64,000 nucleotides of DNA, taken from assembly GCF_001469215.1 (NCBI RefSeq), contig NZ_LOFH01000012.1:1-64000 (forward strand). Direction: 5' to 3'. Shown here piece after piece: positions 37,126-47,652 of this stretch. Made by a program: the position numbers and the translations under genes. The DNA is from Pseudoalteromonas sp. H105. GTDB lineage: Bacteria; Pseudomonadota; Gammaproteobacteria; Enterobacterales; Alteromonadaceae. Below the pieces are notes generated by a model that saw nothing but the letters and a program-made list of their open reading frames with translations, had not been told where the DNA came from and did not search any database. Numbering within the stretch: position 1 is the first letter of the stretch; every line of letters begins with the position of its first letter.

Positions 37126-38130
37126 ATGAAAAAAACATTAGCAGTTTTGATTGGACTTACAGTGACAGCACCAGCGTTGGCTGATGAAGCTGTAAATATT
37201 TATTCTTTTCGTCAGCCATTTTTAATCCAACCTATTTTGGATGATTTTACTGAGCAAACGGGCATTGAAACCAATGTCGTTTTTGCTAAAAAAGGCCTTA
37301 TTGAACGCGTAAAGCGAGAAGGCAAACACAGTCGAGCAGATTTGGTTTTAACCTCAAACTTCAGTGATTTAGTGCAATTAGATGAGCTTGACTTAACACA
37401 AACAATTAAAAGTGAAGCGGTTAATGAAAATGTACCTGCTAAGTTTCGTGATAATGAAGGGCAGTGGATTGCATTAACAAAGCGCGTGCGTAATGTTTAT
37501 TCATCAAAAGAAAGAATGGGTACTCAAGCACATTTAAGTTATGAAGAATTAGCTTTACCAAAATACAAAGGAAAGCTGTGTACTCGTTCTGGTAAACACC
37601 CATATAACTTAGGCCTTGTAGCTTCTATGATAGCGCATCATGGTGAAGCACACACAAAGCAATGGCTAGAAGGTGTAAAAGCAAATTTGGCGCGTAAGCC
37701 ACAAGGCAATGATCGCGCCCAGGTTAAGGCGGTGAAAGAGGGATTATGTGATCTAGCTCTGGGTAATAGCTACTACTTTGGTAAAATGATACAAGACCCA
37801 GCTCAACAATCATGGGCTGATGCTGTTAACATTAATTTTCCGAATCAAGATGATCGTGGCTCACATATTAATGTTTCTGGCGTGGTAATGACCAAATACG
37901 CTAAAAATCCAGAAAATGCCTTGAAACTCATCGAGTTTATGACCGACAATAAGGCGCAAAATATGTATGCCTCGGTCAATATGGAATATCCGGTTAAACC
38001 AGGTGTGGAATTATCAAGTTTAGTCGCATCTTGGGGTAACTTTAAGGAAGACAGTTTACCACTGGATGAGATTAGCAAATATCGTCCATTAGCGCTTAAG
38101 TTGATTGATGAGGTGAAGTTCGACCTTTAA
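37126..38130 (+). CDS. futA: Iron(III) ABC transporter, substrate-binding protein (FutA/FbpA type)
   Basis: Periplasmic ferric ion-binding protein, 334 residues from the ATG at 37126. The signal peptide is MKKTLAVLIGLTVTAPALA (1-19). The mature start NIYSFRQPFLIQPILDDFTEQTGI is typical. The C-terminal lobe has GNSYYFGKM with the adjacent Tyr pair that coordinates Fe(III) in this family. An in-frame GTG lies 15 bp upstream but would spoil the signal peptide. It forms an operon with the permease (overlap 1 bp) and ATPase, behind a Fur-like box. Confidence 0.93.
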   Translation: MKKTLAVLIGLTVTAPALADEAVNIYSFRQPFLIQPILDDFTEQTGIETNVVFAKKGLIERVKREGKHSRADLVLTSNFSDLVQLDELDLTQTIKSEAVNENVPAKFRDNEGQWIALTKRVRNVYSSKERMGTQAHLSYEELALPKYKGKLCTRSGKHPYNLGLVASMIAHHGEAHTKQWLEGVKANLARKPQGNDRAQVKAVKEGLCDLALGNSYYFGKMIQDPAQQSWADAVNINFPNQDDRGSHINVSGVVMTKYAKNPENALKLIEFMTDNKAQNMYASVNMEYPVKPGVELSSLVASWGNFKEDSLPLDEISKYRPLALKLIDEVKFDL

Positions 38131-39761
38131 TGAGTTTTAAATTTTCACTGTCTCGATGGCAGTTCTTCGCGTGGGTTATCGGCGCTGTGCTGGTAACTCC
38201 GCTATGCTTTCTTTTATTTGAATCGCTACAAGGCGATTCAGATGTTTTTAGCCACCTTTGGAATACAGTGTTGTGGGATTATGTACGCAATACGTTATTG
38301 CTGATCCTGGGTGTTTGTATAGTAAGTAGCGCCATAGCATTACCTCTTGGGTGGATTACCGCTTACTGTGACTTCCCCGGTAGAAAACACTTTGAGTGGG
38401 CATTAATGTTGCCTCTCGCGATGCCTACATACATCATTGCCTATGTATATACTGACTTATTTGATTATGCAGGGCCGATTCAAGTTGCCCTGCGAGATTG
38501 GTTTGGGTGGCAGTCACCTAGTGATTATTGGTTTTTTGATATTAGAACCTTACCAGGTGCGATTATCATGATTGCGCTCGTGCTTTACCCATATCTTTTT
38601 TTAATTTTTAAAACAGCGTTACGTGAACAATCATTTAAGTTAGTTCAAGCAAGTCAGATTATGGGTTTATCCCCATTAAAAAGTTTTTACCGTGTGAGTA
38701 TGCCATTGGCGCGTGGTGCGATTGTTGCCGGTCTTGCGTTAATTAGCATGGAGACAATGGCTGATTTCGCCACGGTTAATTATTTTGCGGTGAGTACACT
38801 TACTACTGCAGTTTATGATACATGGCTGGGGTATTACTCCTTAACAGCAGCGGCTAAAATATCGGGGATTATGCTATTAATATTGTTTTTAGCACTGATG
38901 TTAGAGCGCTTTAGCCGGCGCGAACAAGCCGTGTTTGAGCGTCAATCAGGGGTTAATAGCGAAACACTGTATAGCTTAAAAGGTGTTTATGCCTGGTTAG
39001 CAACCCTATTTTGCAGTGCAGTTTTATTTTTTGCTTTTGTTTTACCTGTTGCGGTTCTTATAAACTATGCCTTTTCGTATGTAGAACAAGCATGGAGTGA
39101 TGCCTTTTTCTTATACGCATGGCAAAGTTTTAAGGTCGCCGCCATAGTGTGTATTATCACCATTGTATTAAGTTTATTAGTCGTGTTTTATCAACGCATC
39201 GCAAAGCAACAATACCCACTTATCCCTGGCCGATTAGCGAGTACCGGTTACGCTTTACCGGGCACTGTTTTAGCGATAGCCGTGCTGTTACCTTTAACAA
39301 TGCTTGATGATCGTCTAAATGTTTGGCTAGAGCCATTAGGGTTTTCTCCTGGTTTACTGCTCAGTGGTACTTTGTTTGCGATAACCTTTGCTTATGTTGT
39401 GCGATTTTATGCTATAGCGCATGGTGCAGTGGAGGCGAGTTTTATGCGCATTAGCCCTTCGCTTGATATGGCAAGCCAATCAATGGGGAAAAGCCAAGGG
39501 CAAACGTTAAGAAAAGTTCATATTCCCCTATTGCGCCGTGGTATTCTAACCGCAGGGCTGTTAGTTTTTATCGAATGTATGAAGGAGCTTCCTGCCGCAT
39601 TGCTACTTAGGCCTTTTAATTTTGAAACGCTTGCAACACATGTGTTTCAATACGTGAGTGATGAGCAGTTAGAGCTCGCATCAATTTCAGCACTTAGTAT
39701 TGTTTTGGTGGGATTAGTGCCTTTGTATTTTGTTAACCGCTCAATGGAGCAGCGTAGTTAA
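38130..39761 (+). CDS. futB: Iron(III) ABC transporter permease (FutB/FbpB type)
   Basis: Inner-membrane permease of 543 residues, formed from two fused binding-protein-dependent permease halves (about 55-260 and 330-535), each with about six membrane segments. EAA-loop-like segments facing the ATPase are ASQIMGLSPLKSFYRVSMPL and SQSMGKSQGQTLRKVHIPLL. Start and the futA stop share a base (TAATG). The single long polypeptide with two domains is the FbpB pattern. Confidence 0.94.
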   Translation: MSFKFSLSRWQFFAWVIGAVLVTPLCFLLFESLQGDSDVFSHLWNTVLWDYVRNTLLLILGVCIVSSAIALPLGWITAYCDFPGRKHFEWALMLPLAMPTYIIAYVYTDLFDYAGPIQVALRDWFGWQSPSDYWFFDIRTLPGAIIMIALVLYPYLFLIFKTALREQSFKLVQASQIMGLSPLKSFYRVSMPLARGAIVAGLALISMETMADFATVNYFAVSTLTTAVYDTWLGYYSLTAAAKISGIMLLILFLALMLERFSRREQAVFERQSGVNSETLYSLKGVYAWLATLFCSAVLFFAFVLPVAVLINYAFSYVEQAWSDAFFLYAWQSFKVAAIVCIITIVLSLLVVFYQRIAKQQYPLIPGRLASTGYALPGTVLAIAVLLPLTMLDDRLNVWLEPLGFSPGLLLSGTLFAITFAYVVRFYAIAHGAVEASFMRISPSLDMASQSMGKSQGQTLRKVHIPLLRRGILTAGLLVFIECMKELPAALLLRPFNFETLATHVFQYVSDEQLELASISALSIVLVGLVPLYFVNRSMEQRS

Positions 39762-40805
39762 ATGAGTAGTTTAGTTTTAGATAATTTATCTTATCAATAT
39801 AACGGTACTTCAGTGATTGAACACTTAAACTTAACAGTCGCAAAAGATGAGATTGTTTGCCTGCTTGGTGCCAGTGGCTGTGGAAAAACCACGACACTTA
39901 AAGCTATTGCAGGCATTATTGAAGCTAAACAAGGGAAGGTGTTCATTGATTCAAAATTGGTGTCAGATGAGCATTCGTTTTTAGCACCAGAGCATCGTAA
40001 TATAGGTATGATGTTCCAAGATTATGCATTATTCCCACATTTGACTGTTGCCGATAATATTGCATTTGGTCTTACAAATATGACCAAGGCACAAAAGAAA
40101 GAACGTGTTACAGAAATGCTAGAGTTAGTTCATTTGCTGGGCTGTGCAGCACGTTTTCCTCATCAATTATCTGGTGGGCAACAGCAGCGTGTCGCAATTG
40201 CTAGAGCGCTCGCGTATAAACCTAGTTTATTGTTACTAGATGAGCCTTTTTCAAACATTGATACTCAAGTGCGTTTTGAGTTGATTGCTGACATACGTCG
40301 TATAATAAAAAATCAGCAAGTTTCAGCTGTGTTTGTGACCCATTCAAAGGAAGAGGCATTTGCATTTTCAGATAGCTTAGCTGTTATGCATCAAGGAAAA
40401 ATTGCTCAACAAGGCTCACCAGAGCAGCTTTTTAATATGCCAAACTCAAAGGTAGTTGCAGAGTTTCTCGGTCAGGGCATATACTTAGACGCAAAAGTAA
40501 TAACAGCAACTGAATATTCAACCTGTTTTGGACACGTAAAGTCATTGCAAGCCCATAGCGATAAGTTAGATGAAGGGGTGTTGTATATTCGCCCACATCA
40601 TTTAGTGCTATCTGCTACATCAGAACCCGATAGTCAAGCTGTGACAATATTGAGTCAACGATTTATTGGTTCATGTAATGTGTTTAAAGTGATGATTTGT
40701 GGTCAAGAAATTGAAGTCGCTGCAGAATTAAGCCAATCATTTACTATAAATGAACAGGTAACAATAAAAATAAAACCACACACGGTAAATTTTTTCGCTG
40801 AATAA
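39762..40805 (+). CDS. futC: Iron(III) ABC transporter ATP-binding protein (FutC/FbpC type)
   Basis: Cytoplasmic ATPase of 347 residues powering the FutB permease. Walker A is GASGCGKTT (about 36-44), the signature is LSGGQQQR and Walker B is LLLLDEPFSN. The C-terminal extension (about 235-347) is a TOBE-type regulatory domain (YIRPHHLVL). It starts directly after the futB stop. The operon probably continues into the DyP-like gene, 47 bp downstream. Confidence 0.94.
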   Translation: MSSLVLDNLSYQYNGTSVIEHLNLTVAKDEIVCLLGASGCGKTTTLKAIAGIIEAKQGKVFIDSKLVSDEHSFLAPEHRNIGMMFQDYALFPHLTVADNIAFGLTNMTKAQKKERVTEMLELVHLLGCAARFPHQLSGGQQQRVAIARALAYKPSLLLLDEPFSNIDTQVRFELIADIRRIIKNQQVSAVFVTHSKEEAFAFSDSLAVMHQGKIAQQGSPEQLFNMPNSKVVAEFLGQGIYLDAKVITATEYSTCFGHVKSLQAHSDKLDEGVLYIRPHHLVLSATSEPDSQAVTILSQRFIGSCNVFKVMICGQEIEVAAELSQSFTINEQVTIKIKPHTVNFFAE

Positions 40806-40852
40806 TGATTAAAGTGGTAATGCTGTGTATAACCGAGAGTTAAGGAATCACC

Positions 40853-41752
40853 ATGGCGCAAGCGCAATCAGGGATTTGTGCTGAAGCAAACTTACACGGT
40901 TTGCATTTGTTTTTTAATGTATTTGATGGACATGACGAGTCATTACGTAAAAAGCTAAAGCGTGTCAGTATTATCCAAGACGAGTTCTCAGATCAGTTTT
41001 CTGAGTCAATGCTATCCAGCTTCGTTGCTGTGGGAGCACAGTATTGGCCTCATATACTCCCTGAATTTATTCCTAGTCAATTACAAAGCTTTCCTCATAT
41101 TACCCATAATGATCATGTTATGGCCGCACAACCCTTCGATCTTTTTGTCCAAATCCGTTCTGACAGAGAGGATGTAAATCACTTATTTGCGCTTCAGATT
41201 CTAAAACTGTTTTCACCGGATGTGGAGTTAGTTGAACAAGTACGTAATTTTAGGTTTTTAGATGGCCGTGACTTTAATGGCTTTATACTTGGTGGTGATA
41301 CACCTCATGGGCGCCAAAAGCGCACTACTGCGCTAGTTCATAAACCTGGTAATTTTGAAGATCAGGGAAGTTACATACATGTTCAACGTTATAAGCATGA
41401 TCTGACTGTTTGGCAGCACTTATCGTTATATGAACAAGAGCAAATTATGGGCCGAACTCGCCTCGATAATACGTTACTTGATCCTGTTGTTGAAACGAGT
41501 CATGCGATCCGTACGGAGCTCAAGGACGAACAAGGGCACCCTTTGTTATTGAATCAAAGTATGCCGTATGGTGATGTATATGAGCAGGGGATATTAGCAA
41601 TACATTGTGCAGCGAATGGGAGTATGTTTGAAAAAATACTTCAAAGCCGTTTGGGGCAGGGAGAGTGTTATGATCACTGGCTTGACTTTACCCAAGCGGA
41701 TATGGGATCCGCATTTTTTGCCCCATCAGTTAACTTTTTAAAGCAGTTATAG
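40853..41752 (+). CDS. DyP-type (YfeX-like) heme peroxidase family protein with altered distal site
   Basis: A 299-residue protein of the dye-decolorising peroxidase family, similar to YfeX. It keeps the proximal heme ligand His 217 in ETSHAIRTEL and framework segments such as YIHVQRYKHDLTVW, QIMGRTRLDNTLLDP and SMPYGD. The GXXDG motif, normally GFVDG, reads GFILG (143-147), so the catalytic Asp is Leu 146. The distal Arg usually just before [NS]MPYG is Asn 234. Both residues normally activate peroxide. It follows an iron transporter operon; a heme or iron role fits the context, but ordinary peroxidase activity is doubtful. AAGGAATCACC precedes the start. Confidence 0.85.
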   Translation: MAQAQSGICAEANLHGLHLFFNVFDGHDESLRKKLKRVSIIQDEFSDQFSESMLSSFVAVGAQYWPHILPEFIPSQLQSFPHITHNDHVMAAQPFDLFVQIRSDREDVNHLFALQILKLFSPDVELVEQVRNFRFLDGRDFNGFILGGDTPHGRQKRTTALVHKPGNFEDQGSYIHVQRYKHDLTVWQHLSLYEQEQIMGRTRLDNTLLDPVVETSHAIRTELKDEQGHPLLLNQSMPYGDVYEQGILAIHCAANGSMFEKILQSRLGQGECYDHWLDFTQADMGSAFFAPSVNFLKQL

Positions 41753-41793
41753 CCTAACCTTCTTTAAATAAGAGATTCTAAGAGAGCCTCGTT

Positions 41794-42261
41794 TTACACT
41801 GTATCGAACAGTATTCTTACTCGTTCTAATGTAACGTCTATTTCAGATATTTTAGCCGGCGCAATAAAAATAGTGTCGTCACCAGCAATTGTTCCTAATA
41901 CGCCATCGGCTTTACCTAAAGAATCCAGTAAACGGGCAATTAACTGGGCAGCACCGGGGCTTGTACGTATGATAATCATCATTTCATTATGCATGATATC
42001 GATGACTAGTTGTCGCAGCGGGCTTTTTGCTGTTGGCACGCCCATTTCGGCTGGTAAACAATACACCATCTCTTGTTTAGCATTGCGAGTGCGCACGGCA
42101 CCAAATTTACTTAACATGCGCGAGACCTTGCTTTGGCTTATGTTATCAAAACCTTGCTCTTTTAATGCGTCGACAATTTCACCTTGAGAGCCAAAATTTT
42201 CTTCTTTTAAAAGTGATTTAAAGGCTTTAACTAACGCTTCTTGCTTATCTTGTGGTTGCAT
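41794..42261 (-). CDS. argR: Arginine repressor ArgR
   Basis: Hexameric arginine-responsive repressor of 155 residues. The N-terminal winged helix (about 1-75) contains [31 protein letters not shown]. The C-terminal oligomerisation and arginine-binding domain has [17 protein letters not shown] and [13 protein letters not shown]. It is divergent from mdh, the standard gammaproteobacterial arrangement. An ARG-box-like site lies just upstream. Confidence 0.97.
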   Translation of the reverse strand: MQPQDKQEALVKAFKSLLKEENFGSQGEIVDALKEQGFDNISQSKVSRMLSKFGAVRTRNAKQEMVYCLPAEMGVPTAKSPLRQLVIDIMHNEMMIIIRTSPGAAQLIARLLDSLGKADGVLGTIAGDDTIFIAPAKISEIDVTLERVRILFDTV

Positions 42262-42714
42262 GTGTGTGGTCTGCTTTTATTATGTGATAACGCAAAGTTT
42301 ACACAAAAATGAATATTTATGCAGTAGTTGATTCGTTTTGCTTGATGAGTGAGCACCATAAGTATGGCTTAAAACAATAGATGGTCCAAAGTGTATCACT
42401 ATATTTTGAGGTTGATTTATTCGATACTTAGCGCGGCTTTTAGGCAAGCCATAATATATGTCGCGTGTTTATTTTGCTATGAATAAGCAATATTGCTGTA
42501 AAAGCCAAAAATGTGCAGCTTGAAGAGTTGCAGGCTTGCATTAATTAATGCTGATTTATGAAGCTAATCACTCACCTTATTATCTTTAGCTTAACTTATT
42601 TACAACTATGGTCGAAATTATACGCAAAATAAGCAGGATAAATTTGTTTTTAGGCGTTAATTTCTTTATCTTAGTGCCACAAATATTTTCTACCTTAAAT
42701 TACGGAGAATTCCA
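42262..42714. other. Divergent regulatory region argR/mdh
   Basis: A 453-bp AT-rich intergenic region with no gene. It carries the promoters of both genes and one ARG-box-like sequence near argR (42309-42324). I recognise no other site with confidence. Confidence 0.6.
42309..42324. promoter_or_regulatory. ARG box candidate near argR
   Basis: ATGAATATTTATGCAG resembles the 18-bp ARG box (wnTGAATwwwwATTCAnw), with one half well conserved and TGCA in the other. At 48 bp before the argR start it would support autoregulation. Confidence 0.45.
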
Positions 42715-43650
42715 ATGAAAGTTGCTGTATTAGGTGCTGCAGGCGGTATCGGTCAAGCTTTGTCTTTATTACTAAAAACGGGTTTACCAGCAGGTTCTGA
42801 ATTATCACTTTATGATGTTGCCCCAGTTGTTCCTGGTGTTGCTGTTGACCTTTCTCACATCCCAACAGATGTTAAAGTAGCAGGCTTTGGTGCTGATGCA
42901 CTTGATCAAGCACTAACTGGTTGTGACATTGTACTTATTCCAGCTGGTATGCCACGCAAGCCTGGTATGGATCGTGCTGATTTATTCAACGTAAATGCTG
43001 GTATTATTAAAACATTAGCTGAAGGTATTGTTGCTAACTGCCCTAAAGCATTAGTGGGTATTATCACTAACCCAGTTAACGGTACAGTTCCAATTGTTGC
43101 TGAAGTATTCAAAAAAGCAGGCACTTACGATGCTAAGCGTGTTTTTGGTATCACGACACTTGATGTAATTCGTTCAGAAGCGTTTGTTGCTGAACTTAAA
43201 GGTGTTGATGTTGCAACTGTAAAAGTACCCGTTATTGGTGGTCACTCAGGCACAACTATCTTACCTTTACTTTCTCAAGTTGAAGGTGTGACTTTCACTG
43301 ATGAAGAAGTGGCGGCACTAACTCCACGTATCCAAAATGCAGGTACTGAAGTAGTAAATGCAAAGGCAGGTGGTGGTTCAGCTACATTATCAATGGGTGC
43401 GGCTGCTGCACGTTTTTGTATGTCTTTAGTTAAAGGCTTACAAGGTGAAGACGTTATTGATTATGCATATGTTGCTGTTGAAAGTGGCGATGCTGAATAT
43501 TTTGCTCACCCAGTGCGTTTAGGCAAAAACGGCGTTGAAGAGATTCTTTCTTACGGTGAACTAAGTGCATTTGAAGAGCAGGCAAAAAATGACATGCTTG
43601 ATACACTTAAGAAAGATATCCAAGAAGGTGTTGATTTCATCAACGCATAA
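42715..43650 (+). CDS. mdh: Malate dehydrogenase
   Basis: NAD-dependent malate dehydrogenase of the TCA cycle; 311 residues, close to E. coli length. The NAD motif is [13 protein letters not shown] (4-16). Substrate-binding Arg residues lie in [22 protein letters not shown]. The catalytic His is in [18 protein letters not shown] precedes the ATG. A clean terminator follows. Confidence 0.98.
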   Translation: MKVAVLGAAGGIGQALSLLLKTGLPAGSELSLYDVAPVVPGVAVDLSHIPTDVKVAGFGADALDQALTGCDIVLIPAGMPRKPGMDRADLFNVNAGIIKTLAEGIVANCPKALVGIITNPVNGTVPIVAEVFKKAGTYDAKRVFGITTLDVIRSEAFVAELKGVDVATVKVPVIGGHSGTTILPLLSQVEGVTFTDEEVAALTPRIQNAGTEVVNAKAGGGSATLSMGAAAARFCMSLVKGLQGEDVIDYAYVAVESGDAEYFAHPVRLGKNGVEEILSYGELSAFEEQAKNDMLDTLKKDIQEGVDFINA

Positions 43651-43683
43651 TCTTGCTATTACTGCCAAGTAGTTGGCGGTAAT

Positions 43684-43711
43684 AAAAAAGCCTGCTAATG
43701 CAGGCTTTTTT
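43684..43711. terminator. Terminator between mdh and ispB
   Basis: Arms AAAAAAGCCTGC and GCAGGCTTTTTT around a TAAT loop. The symmetry suits both convergent genes. Confidence 0.92.
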
Positions 43712-43731
43712 ATGCTCGAAGTAAATTTATT

Positions 43732-44703
43732 TTAGTGATTTCGCTCAACTGCAATTCTGGCCAGGCTGACTAATGCTTCTTTATAAGGCGAGTCCGGTAA
43801 TACAGATAAACACGCAATGGCTTTATCAGCTTCTTCGTCAGCTTTGTTCATTGTAAACTCTAGTGCGTTTGTTTCACGAAGAGCGCTTAAGATAGCTTCT
43901 AAATGCTCCATACCATTGCTGTGCTCTATCGCGTCGCGAATAAGTTGAACTTGCTGCTCATCACCTTTTTGCATAGCATAGATTAAAGGTAATGTAGGTT
44001 TGCCTTCAGCTAAGTCATCACCAATATTTTTACCAAGTTGGTCAGCGTCAGCATTATAATCAAGCACATCATCGACTAGCTGAAACGCGGTGCCTAAGTG
44101 CATACCATATAAATTAAGTGCTTTTAGCGTTGTTTCGTTTTGCTCTGTGATAACAGCTGCGAGACCTGTTGCAGCTTCAAATAACTTAGCTGTTTTGGAG
44201 TAAATTACCTGCATATAACTAGCTTCAGTTGTATCTGGATCATTGCAATTCATCAATTGCAACACCTCACCTTCAGCAATAACGTTTGTTGCATCTGCAA
44301 GTATTTGCATTACTTGCATTTTGCCAATGCCAACCATCAGTTGAAAAGAACGCGTGTAGATAAAGTCACCGACAAGCACGCTTGCTGCATTGCCAAACTC
44401 AGCATTTGCAGTGGGTGTGCCGCGGCGTAAGTTAGATTCATCTACTACGTCATCATGGAGCAATGTAGCTGTATGAATAAACTCCACAATGGTTGCCAGT
44501 GTAATATGATCGCACCCTTTATAGCCAAGCGCTTTAGCGGCTAAAATAGCCAACATAGGGCGAACTCGCTTGCCACCGCTGTTAACTATATATAAGCCAA
44601 GTTGATTGACTAATGCCACATCAGAGCGCATTTGTGCGTGAATAAGTTGATTGACGTCATTCATATCGTTTTCGATTAACGCCTGGATAGCTTTTATATC
44701 CAT
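43732..44703 (-). CDS. ispB: Octaprenyl diphosphate synthase IspB
   Basis: Trans-prenyltransferase making the C40 side chain of ubiquinone and menaquinone; 323 residues. The two Asp-rich motifs are DDVVDE (in LLHDDVVDES) and DDVLDYNAD. GGKRVRPML and YSKTAKLFEAA are typical. The ATG at 44703 has CGGAG at proper spacing; the longer in-frame start at 44718 lies before that Shine-Dalgarno. It is divergent from rplU-rpmA, as in E. coli. Confidence 0.96.
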   Translation of the reverse strand: MDIKAIQALIENDMNDVNQLIHAQMRSDVALVNQLGLYIVNSGGKRVRPMLAILAAKALGYKGCDHITLATIVEFIHTATLLHDDVVDESNLRRGTPTANAEFGNAASVLVGDFIYTRSFQLMVGIGKMQVMQILADATNVIAEGEVLQLMNCNDPDTTEASYMQVIYSKTAKLFEAATGLAAVITEQNETTLKALNLYGMHLGTAFQLVDDVLDYNADADQLGKNIGDDLAEGKPTLPLIYAMQKGDEQQVQLIRDAIEHSNGMEHLEAILSALRETNALEFTMNKADEEADKAIACLSVLPDSPYKEALVSLARIAVERNH

Positions 44704-45113
44704 TGATCTCCGAGCCAATTTTTATGGGTATACGGTGCTGATTGTACAACAAAAAACGCGCTTGCTCGATATTTTGTGACAATTCGCTAAAAAAATAGGT
44801 TTAAAGTACTTAATTTAACCTTTATTACAGGGGATAACTTAAAAATAATGATGATTCACACGGTTGTTTTTTATTCTTTGTATGCGTTTACAGCATATGT
44901 AATTTATTTGTCATCATGAACAAAAAAGCACTTGGCATAACGCTAATTTAATATAAAATAGGTGAAAATATTGAATTGCTCTCAATGCAGCTATTTTTTA
45001 TTCATTTAATTAAAAAACGGGCTTGCTAGTTTTTGCACATTAGCGTAAACTTCGCGCCCTATTGAAGAATATTTTAGTTGCGTCGATTTGAGGGCGCACA
45101 GACGGAGTTAATT
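44704..45113. other. Divergent regulatory region ispB/rplU
   Basis: About 410 bp, very AT-rich, with no gene. It includes a likely rplU promoter (45023-45051) and an rplU leader in which GCGCCCT (45054-45060) can pair with AGGGCGC (45091-45097). The rest shows nothing recognisable. Confidence 0.55.
45023..45051 (+). promoter_or_regulatory. Candidate promoter of rplU-rpmA
   Basis: TTGCTA, 17 bp, TAAACT, with four of six matches in each hexamer. It predicts a leader of about 55 nt before rplU. Confidence 0.45.
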
Positions 45114-45425
45114 ATGTACGCGGTTTTCCAAAGTGGTGGTAAACAGCACCGTGTGACTGAAGGTCAAACAATTCGTCTTGAGAAATTAGACGTTGAGACT
45201 GGTGCAGCAGTTGAATTTGATTCAGTACTTTTAGTTGCTGATGGTGAGAAAATCGAGATCGGTGTACCGTTCGTAAACGGTGGTAAAGTAACAGCTGAGG
45301 TTGTTTCACATGGTCGCGGTGAGAAAATTAAGGTTGTTAAATTTAGACGCCGTAAGCATTCTCGTAAGCAAATGGGCCATCGTCAATGGTTCACAGAAGT
45401 TAAAATCACTGGCATTAGCGCTTAA
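45114..45425 (+). CDS. rplU: 50S ribosomal protein L21
   Basis: Large-subunit ribosomal protein, 103 residues from the ATG at 45114, exactly the E. coli length. The start [14 protein letters not shown] and the basic C-terminal block [18 protein letters not shown] are diagnostic. GACGGAG precedes the ATG; an upstream in-frame TTG at 45078 is not needed. rpmA follows 16 bp later. Confidence 0.98.
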   Translation: MYAVFQSGGKQHRVTEGQTIRLEKLDVETGAAVEFDSVLLVADGEKIEIGVPFVNGGKVTAEVVSHGRGEKIKVVKFRRRKHSRKQMGHRQWFTEVKITGISA

Positions 45426-45441
45426 TTAGAGGTACTTAGAA

Positions 45442-45699
45442 ATGGCACATAAAAAAGCAGCTGGTAGTACTCGTAACGGTCGCGATTCAGAAAGCAAACG
45501 CCTAGGTGTTAAGCGTTTTGGTGGCGAATCAGTTCTAGCGGGTAGCATCATTGTACGTCAACGTGGAACTCGTTTTCACGCTGGCTCAAACGTAGGTATC
45601 GGTAAAGACCACACTATCTTCGCAAAAGCAGATGGTAAAGTTCAGTTTGAACAAAAAGGTCCTTTAAACCGTAAATACGTAAGCATCGTATCTGAGTAA
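45442..45699 (+). CDS. rpmA: 50S ribosomal protein L27
   Basis: Large-subunit protein of 85 residues whose N-terminus reaches the peptidyl transferase centre. [20 protein letters not shown] is the canonical start, so no N-terminal cleavage extension of the Firmicutes type is present. [20 protein letters not shown] follows. It is cotranscribed with rplU and followed by a strong terminator. Confidence 0.98.
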   Translation: MAHKKAAGSTRNGRDSESKRLGVKRFGGESVLAGSIIVRQRGTRFHAGSNVGIGKDHTIFAKADGKVQFEQKGPLNRKYVSIVSE

Positions 45700-45714
45700 T
45701 CAGAGCCGGTTCTT

Positions 45715-45742
45715 AAAAAACCCCGCCTTTGCGGGGTTTTTT
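45715..45742 (+). terminator. Terminator of rplU-rpmA
   Basis: Arms AAAAAACCCCGC and GCGGGGTTTTTT around a CTTT loop. Confidence 0.93.
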
Positions 45743-45847
45743 GTTTTAAGCCTATCAAACTATATACCCAAGTGTTTTTATGCATAGTGTGCTCAATAGG
45801 CCACTTAGGTATATAATAGAGTTATTAACAAGCCAATCCTAAAGTGA

Positions 45848-47008
<1,161 letters not shown>

Positions 47009-47026
47009 TACAAAATAGATTTATAT

Positions 47027-47051
47027 AAAAAGGAGCTTATGCTCCTTTTTT
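47027..47051 (+). terminator. Terminator of obgE
   Basis: Arms AAAAAGGAGC and GCTCCTTTTT around TTAT, with further T residues. It lies 31 bp before the folA start. Confidence 0.85.
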
Positions 47052-47081
47052 CTTTATTCAGTAAAAAGTATAGGTGGTTTT

Positions 47082-47573
47082 GTGAAAATTTCAATGATTG
47101 CAGCAATGGCTAATAACCGTATTATTGGCAATGACAATAAAATGCCATGGCATTTGCCTGCTGACCTGCAGCACTTCAAACGAGTGACGATGAGTAAGCC
47201 GGTGATCATGGGGCGAAAAACATTTGAGTCTATTGGGCGCCCACTTCCTGGCAGGCAAAATATCATCATCAGTCGTAACGAGGCATATAGTGCACCCGGT
47301 ATTGAAGTAGTAAAATCACCTGAAGAGGCGTTGATGTTAGTTAATAATGTTGATGAAGTGATGATTATTGGGGGGGGCAATATTTATCAGCAGTTTTTGG
47401 ATAAAGCGACTACACTTTACTTAACGTTCATCGAACTTGATGTAGCTGGCGACACTCAGTTTCCAGATTACGAGGAAGTAGCTGATTGGCAGATCATTGA
47501 AGAGTCCGTTAACGCACCTGATGATAAGAATTTACATCAGTATAAATTCGTAACTTTAGATAAAGTTGAGTAA
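47082..47573 (+). CDS. folA: Dihydrofolate reductase
   Basis: NADPH-dependent reduction of dihydrofolate; 163 residues, near E. coli length. MIAAMANNRIIGNDNKMPWHLP contains the active-site Asp-Trp region typical of bacterial enzymes, here NKMPWHLPADLQHFK. VIMGRKTFESIGRPLPGR and IIGGGNIYQQFL bind NADPH. The start is GTG with TAGGTGG upstream. The only notable feature is that start codon. Confidence 0.96.
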   Translation: MKISMIAAMANNRIIGNDNKMPWHLPADLQHFKRVTMSKPVIMGRKTFESIGRPLPGRQNIIISRNEAYSAPGIEVVKSPEEALMLVNNVDEVMIIGGGNIYQQFLDKATTLYLTFIELDVAGDTQFPDYEEVADWQIIEESVNAPDDKNLHQYKFVTLDKVE

Positions 47574-47578
47574 CATTA

Positions 47579-47607
47579 TTGCGATTAATCTTATAGATTG
47601 GTACAAT
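47579..47607 (+). promoter_or_regulatory. Sigma-70 promoter of the DUF3718 gene
   Basis: TTGCGA, 17 bp, TACAAT (five of six bases in the -10). It lies 46 bp before the start of the downstream gene. Confidence 0.6.
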
Positions 47608-47652
47608 ATTAAACAATCGATATAGGTAAAAAGTATTACTTAAGGGTCTCTA

